A stretch of DNA of 64,000 nt, taken from contig NC_060961.1 of assembly GCF_910589235.1 (NCBI RefSeq), positions 4,897,501 to 4,961,500 on the forward strand, written 5' to 3'. A program made the position numbers and the translations under genes. The notes beneath the pieces were generated by a model. It searched no databases, was not told the DNA's origin, and was given only the letters and a program-made list of their open reading frames with translations. The stretch is from Vespa crabro. Its lineage: Eukaryota; Arthropoda; Insecta; Hymenoptera; Vespidae. This document shows, piece by piece, positions 1 through 12,360 of the stretch (positions within the stretch are counted from its first letter, which is position 1; each line of letters opens with the position of its first letter).

Positions 1-173
1 TTAATCACTTTGCATGAACCAACATACGCTTATAGATAAATCCCTTGTTATCTTCTTTTATTTATCCTAATCCAATGTCAACGTTCACAGATGGAAAAAT
101 GGGAAAAGAAACACACGCTGCGAAAAGAAATACACTTACTCAAGGAGCCGACTATTTTTTTTTCTTTTTACAG

Positions 174-287
174 CTGATACTAAAATACTTCGTTTTATCG
201 GTAATCGTTTCAATCGTGTGGTCCGAAATTTCGCACTTTTCGAATGTGTTTCAAATAAATAGAAAGCTCATTCGAGAGCGTGCTTAA
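174..287 (+). other. Candidate terminal exon fragment with a hydrophobic segment, weak
   Basis: A strong acceptor-like tract (TTTTTTTTCTTTTTACAG, ending 173) is followed by an open frame to the TAA at 285-287. The frame begins LILKYFVLSVIVSIVW, which could span a membrane, and ends NRKLIRERA. No clear polyadenylation signal was seen just downstream. The pyrimidine run may simply be one of the window's many T-rich tracts. Confidence 0.08.
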
Positions 288-468
288 AGGAAGAAGAACG
301 GAGATAGAAAGATAGAAGAGATCGGTAGATACATTATACGTACGCGATAGTAAATAGTGGCTCGATCGTGCCGATACAGACGCATGTAAATTAAGGAGTT
401 GCTTTAGAGATAGGCTTCTACCTCTCGAACGTTAAATGAAAGTATGTGTATATGCGAGTGTGTGTATA

Positions 469-494
469 ATAGATAGATAAATAGATAGATAGAT

Positions 495-543
<49 letters not shown>

Positions 544-554
544 GAGAGAAAGAT
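469..554. repeat. Compound (GATA)n(GA)n array
   Basis: About six GATA units pass into (GA)n with AAAG interruptions. Serine-leucine and Leu-Ser-rich frames on the minus strand are artefacts of it. Confidence 0.95.
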
Positions 555-970
555 AAAAATACAAATTGACAATGAATGCACAACTCGTGCAAGATTAAAA
601 TTAAAGAGTTTATTCATTATTCATTCTATTGATTTAATTATTATAATTCTTTTATTTATTCCATAGACTTGATTAATATCGAAATAATTTCTTTCTAATA
701 TCATCGAGATCAAAATAATCATCAACACTATTTGTAATTTACAGTTGATTAAAAATTCATGTAATAAATTTAATAAAACTCTGACGAATGAAATTAGTCG
801 AAAATCAATATAATTGAACCAAAGTTGAGGAACAATTACAATAACGGATCAAAAGAGAAGATCTGTCTTACTGTTGCATTGTTTTCGATTGAATCGCTTT
901 GCACATGTACGTTTGTCACGATCCTCAGTCGGTAAAGCAATCCTTCGAAATGAACATTCCGTTAGTTATA

Positions 971-993
971 GAGAAGGAGATAGATAGATAGAT

Positions 994-1050
<57 letters not shown>

Positions 1051-1062
1051 CAGATACAGAGA
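971..1062. repeat. Compound (GATA)n(GA)n array
   Basis: Same architecture as the array near 500: GATA units on the left, (GA)n with single interruptions on the right. Confidence 0.95.
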
Positions 1063-1271
1063 GATAAACTAGATGGAGGAATGGAAAGCCTCGATTACAA
1101 TGCATGTCTTCGCAATTGTTGCTTTAAATGGAGCGTGTTTCGTAAAGTTTCAAGGTACACGAAAATGGGTAATTCGAACGCAAATTACAAACAGTCGAAA
1201 CGTTAATGGAAATTACAAGGACCATGCTGAGATTCGAAAGAAAGTGTAATTAAAGTGAGAAACTACAGACT

Positions 1272-1295
1272 GGCGTATAGGGTGGCGTATAGGGT
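1272..1295. repeat. 12-bp tandem repeat, two copies
   Basis: GGCGTATAGGGT is repeated exactly twice; the G-rich motif is unusual for this AT-rich region. Confidence 0.85.
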
Positions 1296-1907
1296 GGCGA
1301 CGATGATCGTAATTTATATGAAAAATTTTTATTAAATGAACGACATATATTTGGATTATTATGCAGTATGAGGACGTTTATCGAAAAATGAAATTTAATA
1401 TTACACGAACGTAATTTAGCTGGCGATGGACTTATCGTATCAATACACACAGCCCACACCGTTATCGTTGAGCTTGGCTGACTTTTCTAACCCGCCTCAA
1501 TTTTCATCGGATCAACGATCTCATTCCGTTTAGTATGTATATAGAAAGGTCATTGCCTTCGAAAATACGCGACGTCAATTTCGTGCTTTCATAAAAGGAG
1601 CCATTTTGCTACTGGAGTTGGTCGATATTCTACCAAGACGGTTCCTTCCCGATAATTTACGTATTAAATTTTAAACTGCATTCCACGTGTAATAAAACGA
1701 GACTTTATCTTCGACGAACGCGCGTTAAGCCAATTATCTTGGCTTTCTACGTTGCTATCTTTTATCGTATTATCCTAAAGGATACGACAGCGAGATAAGA
1801 AAGAAAGATATTTAATATTATACCTTTCTTTTTAATTGTCGTCGTTATGTTTTTAAGCTTTTTATTTTATTTGCCAATTTTCAAATGCGTCCAAATTTTA
1901 ACTTTTT

Positions 1908-1960
1908 TCTTTCTTTCTCTTTTTTTTTCCTTTTTTTTTTTTTCCTTTTGCTTTTTTTCG
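1908..1960. repeat. T-rich pyrimidine tract
   Basis: Runs of T broken by single C or G bases; gives a spurious Phe/Leu-rich frame. Confidence 0.85.
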
Positions 1961-2707
1961 TTTTTACTGTAAATGCACGAATCCTGGCTGAATTTTCGCG
2001 AAGAGTTTCCATTAAAAAGGCTCTCTCTTTCGCTTTCTCTCTCTTTCTCTTTCTCTCTGTTTATTCTGGCATTATTCAAACGTTAATCGAAAGCAAAGGG
2101 CAGGATGCGAGCGGTGGGAATGGCACGTAGCGCATCGCGAAATGGGATTGTTTGAGTTTGGCACGACCTAATTACGTGGATAATTATCGGAGGCTGATTG
2201 GTAGGCGTCGACGGTATTGGCTACTAATGAATATAGATAAATCGTAAGTGGCCGGTTATTGGTTTTGCAACGTGGTCGAGGACCGTACGGTGAGTGCTTC
2301 CATAGTGCAATATCTCTGATTTATGACGCGGCCTGAATACAAAGTATGGAAACTTCGGAAAGTATGTTTCGGATCAGTCTCACATTTTCTACTCGTTACA
2401 AGTCTACGAAAGTCTAATTAGCTGACGACTACAACGAAAAACTTTTTGCTTATTATCAATTTGACAGACTTAAAACAACTTGAAATAATAGTTTTAATAG
2501 GTTAATATGTTCTAATTTTAAATAGGAAAATGAAAAGGATATTTGGAATAATACGTATAAATCGGAGAAATTTTTTCAGTAGTATCAAATGCAAGATAAT
2601 TATTTTCGTTGCATTCTAAAATATCATGCAATGTTTATTTATAATTGGTTTTAATTATATCTTTTTCTTTTTTCTTTTTTTTTTTTTCGTATGTAAAGAC
2701 GACTTTT

Positions 2708-2740
2708 TTGCTTAATATTATCGAATCTAATATTAAGCAA
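2708..2740. repeat. Perfect 13-bp inverted repeat, 7-base loop
   Basis: TTGCTTAATATTA (2708-2720) and TAATATTAAGCAA (2728-2740) are perfect reverse complements around TCGAATC. Flanking T-rich (left) and A-rich (right) tracts could lengthen the stem. Function unknown; it could be the core of a small hairpin RNA or of a decayed transposon. Confidence 0.8.
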
Positions 2741-3049
2741 AGAAAGAAAAAAAAGAAAAACAAGAATCTACATTATTGGAGCTTCGTTTTATTATTTCCT
2801 TTTTTCTTTTTTTTTCATTTTTTTCATTTCAAAATTTAACATTAGAAAAAAGAAAATTTTGAAGCATGTTAGTTGATTTTTCTCAATGATAAATGACAAA
2901 CGTAAATATATTTATTTAATTAATTTCTAGATCAAATAAAAATTCGAGGAACGATATTTTCTATATTGTTGAATTCTAATGTAGATGGTTTAATCAAAGA
3001 TTGATCATTCTAAGTAACATATTATCATTTGGTTTATCTAATTACCATT

Positions 3050-3260
3050 TGAACCCATCACGGTGTTCGGAGAGAAGGCGGAAACGATATTTCTCGGAGC
3101 GACAGTTCTAAACGCATACCTGAGACCAATCACGAAGCTACGTCCCTGTTGTAGCGCAATCTCACGATCCAGTACATCGATCGGTGATAAATCTTAGGTT
3201 GGTCGGATTAGCAAGGTTGAAAATTTTCGACGCGAATGCACCGCGACGCGAGAAGCCAAA
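3050..3260. other. GC-richer island open on both strands; possible conserved element
   Basis: The island contrasts with AT-rich flanks. On the minus strand about 48 codons are open (including IDVLDREIALQQGRSFVIGL), interrupted by a strong donor-like CTCAG|GTATGC. On the plus strand a frame of about 30 codons is open over the same bases. Double-strand openness is expected when GC rises, so I do not call an exon. Confidence 0.15.
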
Positions 3261-3636
3261 CAAATCGAACTACAGGGACTCATTAGCCTAATTCTCTATT
3301 CGACCATGTAATCGCATACGCACTAACAATAAGGCTCATGATTATGTTCGCGCTTATTAGTAGTACCAATATGTAAGCGTTGCCGTTCAAATCGATCTTG
3401 AAACGCGAATCACGTTCGACCTATCGAATTACTACAATTGAATACTCACGATAGCCTTATCAAACTAGATACGCATGTAGATGTATTATTTACGTCGCAT
3501 GATGCAAGATAACTCGTGATATTTCCCATGTAACAAATTTCACTTCAATTTGGTATAATTTCCAATATTGAAATTTTCACGAAATCAATGATATATAGTT
3601 TTAGAAAAGAAATTAATCAGTTTATTTTCATTTTTT

Positions 3637-3681
3637 GAATTTACATATGAATTTGAATTTACATATGAATTTGAATTTACA
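3637..3681. repeat. 18-bp tandem repeat, about 2.5 copies
   Basis: The unit GAATTTACATATGAATTT occurs perfectly at 3637-3654 and 3655-3672, followed by a half copy. Confidence 0.9.
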
Positions 3682-3912
3682 GAAGAAATTTCTTAATATA
3701 TCTCGTCGATAACTATTATTGAATAAAATATCTTTCGAAATTATGCAAAATAGATTCTTGTATAATTACGAATGATCGTTGAAACGAAATCGACTAGATC
3801 AATTGTATCATATGTAAACGTTTCTCTGAGCCTCAGGAGTCCTCTCGATCGGTGTTGGAACAGAAATTTGTTGTGCGAAGAGCTGAGAGAGTTTGGAAAT
3901 CGCGTGGGAGCG

Positions 3913-3967
3913 AGAAGGGAGAGAGAGAGAGAGAGAGAGAGAGAAATAGATAGAGAGATAGAAAGAG
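3913..3967. repeat. (GA)n array with GATA tail
   Basis: About 15 GA units followed by AATAGATAGAGAGATAG. Reads as Arg-Glu repeats in one frame. Confidence 0.95.
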
Positions 3968-4127
3968 GATGAGTACGAAGGGTAAACCTTAAAGCTGAAG
4001 ATCGAAATTTGGCCTGAAACTATCGCAGGTGTGGGGGATTACTGAAGTAGAGAAGGGAAAGATAGAGAGAGGGATGGGAGAAAGAGCGAGCGAGTACAAC
4101 GTACATTTTCGATTTAAACTTTCAACA

Positions 4128-4129
<2 letters not shown>

Positions 4130-4188
<59 letters not shown>
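4130..4188. repeat. (TA)n array, about 29 units
   Basis: Uninterrupted TA for almost 60 bp, among the longest pure TA arrays here; can extrude as a cruciform. Confidence 0.95.
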
Positions 4189-4191
<3 letters not shown>

Positions 4192-5620
4192 CTATAACGC
4201 ACGACAACTTTAGAACGACAACTACCGAACGTTGGAACACATTCGCGGCTTGCACTTTGTTTTGCACCTTAACGGTAGGTGTCTTAGATACGGAAGTTTA
4301 ATACGGTCCTTTATCGAACAGCCAGTAAGATCGATTTTCCCTTATATAAAAGCTCCAGAAAGTCGCAGTTGGTTTTCAAAAAAGATACGATTGAATTCCT
4401 TTATCGAAGAAAAATTTCCACAAATATTGTTTGCTTCGTTCGATTAATGAGACGATAGATATGTGAATTACGTTATATCTTCGTCATTTTTCAATACTTC
4501 GATTTAACAATTTGAACAAAAGTAGAACGTACATTTAATATTTTCGCATAAAGCTACGATGAGATAGCAAGTATTTCGTTTTTCTCATAAATCGAAGGAT
4601 AACGATAGAATCTCCATAGAAAAATAACTCCTGTTCAGTGGGTCTCGACGCTAACTGCCATTTTCGTTTCGCGCCGTAACAGTCGAGATAGGAGATTTAA
4701 TAGTGTCTTTTATCCATCGAGTCGTAAGACAAATGTTAGTACATAAAACTAGTGTCGTCCCCACCTCTTCAACTCTTTCTTCTTCATACTCTCGGTAATC
4801 ACTTGGAAAAAGGTACCTCAAGTGATAAACGTTCGTTCCTAGAACAGAGTTGTTTACAATTCTACGAGTTTACGTCTATGAAAATTTTCAAACTTTCCCT
4901 TTTTCTCTCTTTCTCTCTTTCTTCCTATCTTTCTCTCTTTACTCCTTTTATTTCCGTCAATACGTAGAAAAGAGCAACAACGACAAGATTTCTATTCTAA
5001 CTCCACCATCGAGCATTTGTGCGTTGTGCTGGGCAAAGAACCGTTTTCATATATGCATATTCTACATATGTAGATACGTTTCCCTCGTCCTTTTCCTTTT
5101 CCCCTTTTTCATATTCTAGCTAACCCTCCGTCGTATCCTCTTTGTCCACGCCAACGTTGATGCCTCTGGATAGGAAAGAAATGATTGTTGTCCTCACAAT
5201 ATTTTCCCAACACCGTAGATATTTTCCTTCTCTGGCGATTTACAGTGTGCTGTCTCACGCGTCTAACGAAATCTCCCTCTCTTGCTGTATACGATTTTTG
5301 CCCTACGGAGACATATGCGATGCAACAATGTATCTAGGTATATTTTTCGTCACCGCATAAGCATAAAATACGGATAAATATAGTACGATTTTTATTTCGA
5401 GCGTCGATTTATTCCATAAGAAAAAAATGGTGAATTTGTGTAAAATGAATTAACATAGGTAATACTTTTATCATTCGCATTTTTAAAGAAAACTTCTTTT
5501 CGTCACTAATTCTCGTAATTGACGTAAAAATCGTTCTAAAAGGACGATGAAGAAAAGGAAGATTTAAAAATCGTGTACTGCTATTCGTTCAACTTATTTT
5601 CCTTTTCCTTTTTTTTATAT

Positions 5621-5682
5621 AAAAAAAAAAAAAAAAAACAAACAAACAAACAAAAAAAAAACAAAAAAAAAAAAGAAAGAAA
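5621..5682. repeat. Poly-A with (CAAA)n
   Basis: A19 followed by four CAAA units and further A runs. It could be a retro-element tail, but no element body is recognisable upstream. Confidence 0.85.
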
Positions 5683-5789
5683 ACGAGGAAAAAGTAATGA
5701 ATCTATCTCTCTTTCTTAAGGATAATTTGTTCAAAGGCACAAGATCTTCAGGATGAAATGGAAAATTCAAAGATCACGAATAATCGTTT

Positions 5790-5790
5790 C

Positions 5791-5825
<35 letters not shown>

Positions 5826-5862
5826 CCTCTCTCTCACTTCCTCTCTCTCTCTCTCTCTCTCT
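5790..5862. repeat. (CT)n array, interrupted
   Basis: Two CT runs separated by GTCTCTCTCTCCCTCTCTCTCACTTC. Origin of a serine/leucine-rich open frame. Confidence 0.95.
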
Positions 5863-6017
5863 TTTTCTTTCTATTTAATTTTTTTTTTATCATTCCATTT
5901 CCACTTTCGCTTGGTGTTATCACGGGCGCGAACGGGTGGGTTCCGTGCATTTAGAAATACGACGAAGCATAATCGTTATCTCTCTAGCTTTCTCTTACTT
6001 TCTTCTCACAAGCTATA

Positions 6018-6019
<2 letters not shown>

Positions 6020-6058
<39 letters not shown>

Positions 6059-6063
6059 CTCTC
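6020..6063. repeat. (CT)n array
   Basis: About 20 units with one ATCTT break. Confidence 0.95.
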
Positions 6064-6328
6064 AGATACCCAAATGCTGGAGCTTCTGAGTGCCGACGCG
6101 CATCTGTATTTTCCCTCTTCTCTCCCTTGGATTTTCAATGCGCTATTATTCTCCGTGCGCCGAGGGTTTAAAATGTCGCTCTCGAGATGCCGCAAAATGT
6201 CCTTGAGTAGGAAAGCTCCAGAAAGATTTCTCTCCTAAAGGCAAATGTGGTACACGTTTATGCCGACTGCCGCCGTTAAATACACCGTTGTGGTATATGT
6301 AAAGGGAGAAAGTGAAAGGAAACGGAAA

Positions 6329-6384
6329 AAAGAGAGAAAGAGAGTAAGAGTGAGAGTGTGTGTGAGAGAGAGAGAGAGAAAGAG

Positions 6385-6418
<34 letters not shown>
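6329..6418. repeat. (GA)n array, interrupted by GT-rich segment
   Basis: GA units interrupted by AGAGTGTGTGTGAG. Opposite in sense to the CT array at 6020, 265 bp away. Confidence 0.95.
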
Positions 6419-6422
<4 letters not shown>

Positions 6423-6767
6423 AGAAAAGAATGATCGTTTCCATCCGTCATCTCATCTCTCTTCTTCATGCTTTTAGAGGTAGCTATCCTTACCACACCG
6501 GTTCTTCTTACTCTCCACCTACACTATAATCTTCTCGAGCTCTGGAATTTTCTACCTCCAAAATTGATACCGCAGCGAGAAGCCTGAAATACGAGTTGCT
6601 TTAATTAACGTAAGGCAACGCGTCGAATCGTCCTGTTAACCCTTAAATGTACCTGCTTGCGGAATTACAATGTATTAACCTTTAATATAGATTTATGTGC
6701 AACGTAATGTATGCGCAATAATTTAGTTTTATATTAAATTTCATAGAATAGAAATATGATTTTTATC

Positions 6768-6833
6768 AAAAAAAAAAATAAAAAAAAAAAAAAAAAAATA
6801 AAAATAAAAAAAGAAAGAAAGAAAGAAAAAGAA
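6768..6833. repeat. A-rich tract with (GAAA)n
   Basis: A runs broken by T, then four GAAA units. Confidence 0.9.
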
Positions 6834-7081
6834 ATTATATTTATTATTTCTGTTTTAATATTTATTTAATGACTATAATCCGACGAATGAATCGTGTCAA
6901 TAGAGATAAATAAACGCGTACGATTAGAACAAAAGAGTATTCGTAACACTTTAATTACTATAACATTGTCAAATGTTAAATTCTAACAATGACCCGTGTA
7001 AATTTGCCCCTAAATTTAACAATTGACCAGCTAATAGACTTGCATCCTTGCAAATGTTTTATTTATCTTTACTCCACTAAC

Positions 7082-7131
7082 TATATATATATATATATAT
7101 ATGTATATATACGTGTGTGTGTGTGTGTATG
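7082..7131. repeat. Compound (TA)n(GT)n array
   Basis: TA units, GTATATATAC, then about eight GT units. Confidence 0.95.
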
Positions 7132-7396
7132 TTTGTAATGTTTCTTTGTTCTGCAAATTTTAAAAGTAATAAATCATAAATGAAAGAATTAATCAAACCC
7201 CTTATAATTTCGAGATTATTTATTGTACTACTTTAAAAATATTACATTCCTTATGTCCCAGAAACTTTAGAAAATTTTAGATTATCGAAAATAATTTTTC
7301 TAAGATCGTTATCGAACAATACTTGCAAAATATTGTTCTTTTAAAAGTTTAAGACAAATGAGAATCATAATCGATATGATATGTAAAAGATTCTTT

Positions 7397-7398
7397 TC

Positions 7399-7432
<34 letters not shown>
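7397..7432. repeat. Compound (CT)n(TTTC)n array
   Basis: About 11 CT units followed by four TTTC units. Confidence 0.95.
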
Positions 7433-7591
7433 ATACATACACTGGCTCCGTTTTATATCCATAAGCCATTCCTTTTCATTATCCGCCAGCACGGTCGATT
7501 GCAGCGAAATATAAAGCATAAGATATCATCCGCTTTCTGCTGGAAGCACGTCGTTTATCATTCCACCGAATCGTGGCCTCTTCCTCTTCCT

Positions 7592-7632
7592 TTTCTTCTT
7601 CTTCTTCTTCTTCTTCTTCTTCTTCTTCTTCC
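7592..7632. repeat. (TTC)n array
   Basis: About 13 uninterrupted TTC triplets; read as poly-Ser or poly-Leu in overlapping frames, which is not protein evidence. Confidence 0.95.
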
Positions 7633-7904
7633 TTTTCTTCTTTTTCCGATCCTTTCTCTCTAAGAGAGCATGTCAGTCGAATACTTAGCGCGTACGATCA
7701 CGCGCTCCTCTCAGATTTTCTTTCTCTTCTTTTGTCTTTTTCTTTTTTTTCTCTTTATCTCTTTTCCTTTTTTCTCTCTCGGTACTTCGGAACTTTGCTC
7801 CACGATATCGTATAGGTTTTATATGCATATGGATAGTGATCGACGACGACGAGATTTAAAGCAGTCGAGTCGATCGACAGTGAGAAAAGAAATGAAAGGA
7901 GAGA

Positions 7905-7914
7905 AACAGAGATA

Positions 7915-7948
<34 letters not shown>

Positions 7949-7990
7949 AAGAGAAAGAGAGAGAGAGAGAGGAAAGGAAGGAAAAGGGAA
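7905..7990. repeat. Compound (GATA)n(GA)n(GGAA)n purine array
   Basis: GATA units, GA units with AAAG breaks, then GGAA units: 86 bp almost wholly purine. Confidence 0.95.
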
Positions 7991-8435
7991 AACGTACTCT
8001 CTTCTTAGAAGGGACGGTCGAGCCCTTCGTCCTCGGGCAAATGGGAAATTCAATTTGCCGTTCGCCTTTCTTGTTTGATCGTGGCACAAATACAACGTTT
8101 CTATCTTTCTTTCTCTCTTCTTTTCCTTCGACATTCTTCCAGCCTTCTTCTCTCTCTTCCTCTTACCTCTGGCCGTACAATTTTCAAAATCAGTCTTTCG
8201 ACGATTCTCAACTAGGATGGCAGAGCTTTTTGTTGAACGAAAACGAATTCGAAAGGTAAAAACAGGACGACTAGTCCAATGAAATACTTCTATGAGAAGA
8301 ATTCTATACAATGAATAGATTTCCATGTAAAAGAAAATCGATGGAATAGAAAGAGTTGTGTATCGAAAAAGTAAATTTTGAGAAATACGAAAAATAACGA
8401 TTGATCTCGAGGAATATCGATTTCATCGGGGTATT

Positions 8436-8464
8436 TTTTTTTTCTTTTTTTTTTTTTTTCTTTT
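8436..8464. repeat. T-rich tract
   Basis: Near-pure T with two C interruptions. Confidence 0.85.
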
Positions 8465-8825
8465 GTAACAAAATTAACGACTTCGTCATGATGAAAACAA
8501 AATTAATGATCATACAGTAACGATAATAGAGACCATTCGCAAAATCAACAGAATCATTTCTCCGATGATTTTCGTCGAGTACTCTAAGAGATCTCTTGGA
8601 AAACTTCACTGTTCAACTTTGCCAATTGCAAAATCGATCTTACACTTGGATGCAAATTTTCCTTTTCTTAATTATCGATTTAACATTCTTCTTCATCTAT
8701 TGTCGATAATCATGCGTCGTTCCTAACATTTATATCTTTTTTTTTTATTTTTTAATAGAAATATAAAAAGAGAATAAGATTTTATTTCCAAGATCTAATA
8801 TCTCGAAGAAAGATTTACGAATTAG

Positions 8826-8831
<6 letters not shown>

Positions 8832-8872
<41 letters not shown>

Positions 8873-8880
8873 TGAGAGGG
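8832..8880. repeat. (GA)n array
   Basis: About 18 GA units, then AAAGAGTGAGAGGG. Confidence 0.95.
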
Positions 8881-9639
8881 AGAAGAATACTTTCCTATTC
8901 ATAGTGAAAATAAACGTCATTTAATCAGGTTAAAAGAAAAAGCTGAAACATCGCCCATGGTTTACTCCACGTGCTTGAGACGAGGAAAATGATCGACAGA
9001 AAAGAATGAAGAAGCAGTACTATATACAACCTTGGAACTAATTTTCAAAGAGATATTAACGAAGTAAATTTAAAGTCTGCTTATAAACGAGAAGTAAAAG
9101 ACAGGTTCGCTTTTTGGGGGATAGAACCGATTAATAGGGTAGAGACTTAGGTTCCATGACAAAGGAATGATTATAGGGATGAGAGTGAAAAAGATGGATG
9201 ACTGCCGACAGTGATTATTCGTTTAACGCAAACCAAATTAATATCCCGCTTAATATCCTGCGACTTTCGACTCGAATCAATTTGGCTGACTCAAATCAAT
9301 CTCTTCGAGCAGAAGAGGCTAATGATATCGGTTACGTAAAGTGCATAAGATAGCAAGTCTATGAGTAATGCGATCAAGAAAGATTAAATGTGATACGTGA
9401 AGAGAAGATACCGAAGAATAAATGTGATAATCTGATACGTCTTACAATAAGGACCATTTTTACTAAGAAAAGAAGATAAAATATCACCTAAGATTTTTTT
9501 TCGATACGAAATAGACGTATCGCTTGCTTATATGTAAGCTAAAGGAAAATGGAAACCCTATCGAGATCTATCGAAACTTCGACTTTGTTTTTTTCCTTTT
9601 CTTTTTTTCTTTTTTCATCGCCATTATAAAAAGAGAAAA

Positions 9640-9670
9640 AGAAGAAGAAGAAGAAGAAGAAGAAAAAAGA
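9640..9670. repeat. (GAA)n array
   Basis: About eight GAA triplets flanked by A-rich purine sequence. Confidence 0.95.
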
Positions 9671-10544
9671 AGTATAATCCAATTATTGTATCCCTTTGGC
9701 ATCTTTCGTCACTCTATCCTTCCATTCGTCCTCTCGTGAAAATTGTCCCAATTTCTAATATCGAATTTCTCGAAGAAAGAGAAATATAGATGGAGAAGGA
9801 TGAACGCGCGTAGTCAGCGAGAATCGGAGCTTCAAATTTTCAATCTCGTTGCCCTCGCCACCGATAAGATTGTATCTCAGGGAATTTAAGTGAATCGAAG
9901 TGGGTGTACCGAAGAAGTTTGTCCTCCATCGAACTTTTATAGAGAAAATGTAACATAGTTACGTTTTCTCGATGTTCCTTTTGTACGTCATTAAATAGAC
10001 GGTCCTTCTTTAAACTCGCAACTTTTTTACATTCGGGAATGCTCTCGTATAAGATAGATCTTTCTTTTTCTTTTTTTTTCTTTTCTTTTTTTTTCTCGTC
10101 AAGTTCGTACGTCTGATCTTAATCTCATCGCGACTAATCGAGGAAAGGTCGGAGGTTCGTGTAATTGGTGGCCTTTTTCGAATCGTCTCGGTTGCGAAGT
10201 CGTAACTAGGAAAAGGCCGAGTTTTCGAAAGAGAGAAAGAAAATGAGACAGATAGAAAAAGGAGCTAATCAGTCGTAGAACGATCGGAGAAGGTCGAAGG
10301 CAAGGATATCTTCGCTTGTGAGGCTTACCTCGACGAAGATCTAGCTAAAAAGGGATCTTTCCTTTTTCAAGGAGAGAAGGACTTTCTTAAACGACGGAGA
10401 CGCGTGCCCAAAGGGATCACCCATCTTCCCGATCAGCTGCTGCGTCGACGAACCCGAGATCGAAACTTTTTCATCTTCTTAACTTCGTTCTCGACGCGAA
10501 ACGAAGAAACCTCGGTTGGATTTGCTCGTCTCGCTTACGATCTT

Positions 10545-10614
10545 TCCTATCTTCCTTTCTTTCTTTTTTCTTTTTTCTTTTTTCTTCCTTTTTTTTTCTT
10601 TTTTTTTTTCTTTT
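10545..10614. repeat. T/C-rich pyrimidine tract
   Basis: Seventy bases of T runs with regularly placed single C (TTTTTTC period of about 7). Confidence 0.9.
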
Positions 10615-12318
10615 ACTATCTTGTACGATCCTTTTCTCCTTATCTTTCATCAATCGTCTTCTTGTATATTGGATTAGAAACGAATTTGGAATTTTTATGC
10701 GTTTCACGGCGATGAAAGCTTTTCATGAAACATAATTTTCACTATTTTTATATAATTTATAAGTAGCATCTCTATGTAGATATATAATTGATAAGCGATA
10801 TTTCATATTTCGAAAGAATATTTCGAAAATAATACTTTTTCGATTAAAGCCTTATTCTCGGTCCAATGTCTTCCATTTCTTTTTACCTTTTCACTTCGTT
10901 AATACTTGAGAATTTTTGAAAACGAAATCCAGTAAGAATCGTAGTTCTCATACTCGTCGCATTTAAATCGAGTCATTAGCACGATTAGAAATTCACTGAT
11001 CCGTCAGGCCTGTCATTTTCTACTAATTAAGCGATGTTACTTCTACGGTAACGGAGAGATGAGAAGGAGAGCAAAGAAAATACTAAGACTTGTTGCAGAA
11101 AACTACTATGCTAATGTATATTGCCGAGAGCAATGGACATTTTCACAGGTTCCATTATGAAAATGAATGATGGATAAAGAAAGAAATAGAGATAATAAAC
11201 GAAAGTGAAAGATAGATAGAAGGCAGAAGAAATAGAGAAAAAGGGAGTTAAAGTTGAGCCGCAAATTGTTCATTAAGAATGTTGAATATATATTTGACGA
11301 GCCTCGATAGAAAAGATAATAAGCGAAAGAAAGATAGAAAATAAGAGAAAAGAAGAGAGTTGAGGATGCAAAGGTGGAAAAGGAAATAGAATTCGACGAG
11401 GCACGACTCTCGAAAGTACGCAGGTAAAGTACTTTGAATTTAATCTAAATCCTCGTAGCGGCGGCACGCTATGGAAAATAACGGAAACGGAAATCGTAGA
11501 AAGAAAGTTTTCTCGTTAGAGGGCACTGCTTTTCTCTAAATCGTACCCCTTCAACAAGGGTTCAGAATTACGAGTACCGAAGGAGAAGATACCGATTATC
11601 CTACTTGAGATGCATACTTTTGTTATGACGACCAAGTCGAAAGGTACAAACGAACCTCAAATACCAACTGTGCATTACAGATGTTGATTTCTTTTTTTCA
11701 TACTCGTTGTTATTACGAGTCATCGTATATTCTCTTGCAACGATGTCTCTCCTCGTTGATATTTTTTTTCACTTCTTTTTTTTTAACTTCCCTTTCCGTG
11801 ATAATAGATTTCGTGAGAGAGATTGAAACGAATGTTAAAAAAATTTCTTTGGAAAAATCGACGAAACTTGACGTATATAATCCAGGTAATGAGCGATTAA
11901 ACTGAACTGCGATTTAAAAGTACTCCCCTTTTCTTAAGTTAATCATATTTTCCCGAATAATAATTCGTATATTCGTCAGAGCTCGAAATTCTCATTGGAT
12001 CTTCATTAAGGCGTATTATTCTACATGAGAAAATCGTTAGCTTTGAAACGCATATTAAATAAATGCCATTCGATTTTCGACCTCAATCGACGGTATAGCA
12101 TTATGTAAATTTTTCCCGGTGGTTACCACCAATGAGATTCTAGGGAAAATCGAGATGGTGAAAGTACACGTGGTACGTAGGCGAATTGAACGGTCCAATA
12201 AACGGATGAAGATTATTCAAGAATCTTAAAAACGTCACATTGATTTTAATAACCGAGAACGTTCCTCGTTATTACGCTATTAAACGTTTTCTTAATGAGA
12301 GATATACGAAAATGAAAT

Positions 12319-12360
12319 AGAAAGAGAGAGAGAGGGAGAGAGAGAGAGAGAGAGAGAAAG
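12319..12360. repeat. (GA)n array
   Basis: About 18 GA units with one GGG interruption. Confidence 0.95.

Larger units (their letters stand above)
1..4129. other. Non-coding region: AT-rich spacer with GA arrays and one GC-richer island
   Basis: Apart from the repeats, the 2.7-kb hairpin and the 3.05-3.26 kb island listed separately, I see no gene. 2080-2300 is repeat-free and moderately GC-rich, and contains CTAATTACG and GATAATTATC, a pattern that would suit a regulatory element. Confidence 0.7.
4190..7396. other. Non-coding region
   Basis: No supportable exon. 4620-5340 is mixed sequence with short frames lacking splice context. 5790-6420 is dominated by opposed CT and GA arrays. 6600-7080 is plain AT-rich spacer. 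Confidence 0.7.
7433..12318. other. Non-coding region
   Basis: Pyrimidine and purine tracts occupy 7575-8000. 8900-9480 and 9780-10540 are repeat-poor and mixed but have no long frame of normal composition. A minus-strand donor-like GAG|GTAAGC at about 10325 has a stop codon just before it in the only open frame. A small palindrome GGTGGTTACCACC lies at 12118-12130. Confidence 0.7.

Noticed and set aside
5621..5682. Poly-A tract as the tail of a retrotransposon
   Set aside because: No recognisable element body or target duplication; poly-A and poly-T tracts are common throughout the window.
5758..6171. 137-codon plus-strand frame
   Set aside because: Built mainly from two CT arrays (Ser-Leu runs).
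7856..8326. 156-codon minus-strand frame
   Set aside because: Its C-terminal half is the purine array read as Ser-Leu; the first half shows no domain.
10320..10440. Minus-strand donor GAG|GTAAGC with a short frame before it
   Set aside because: The only open frame ends in TAG before the donor, and no acceptor of quality fits.
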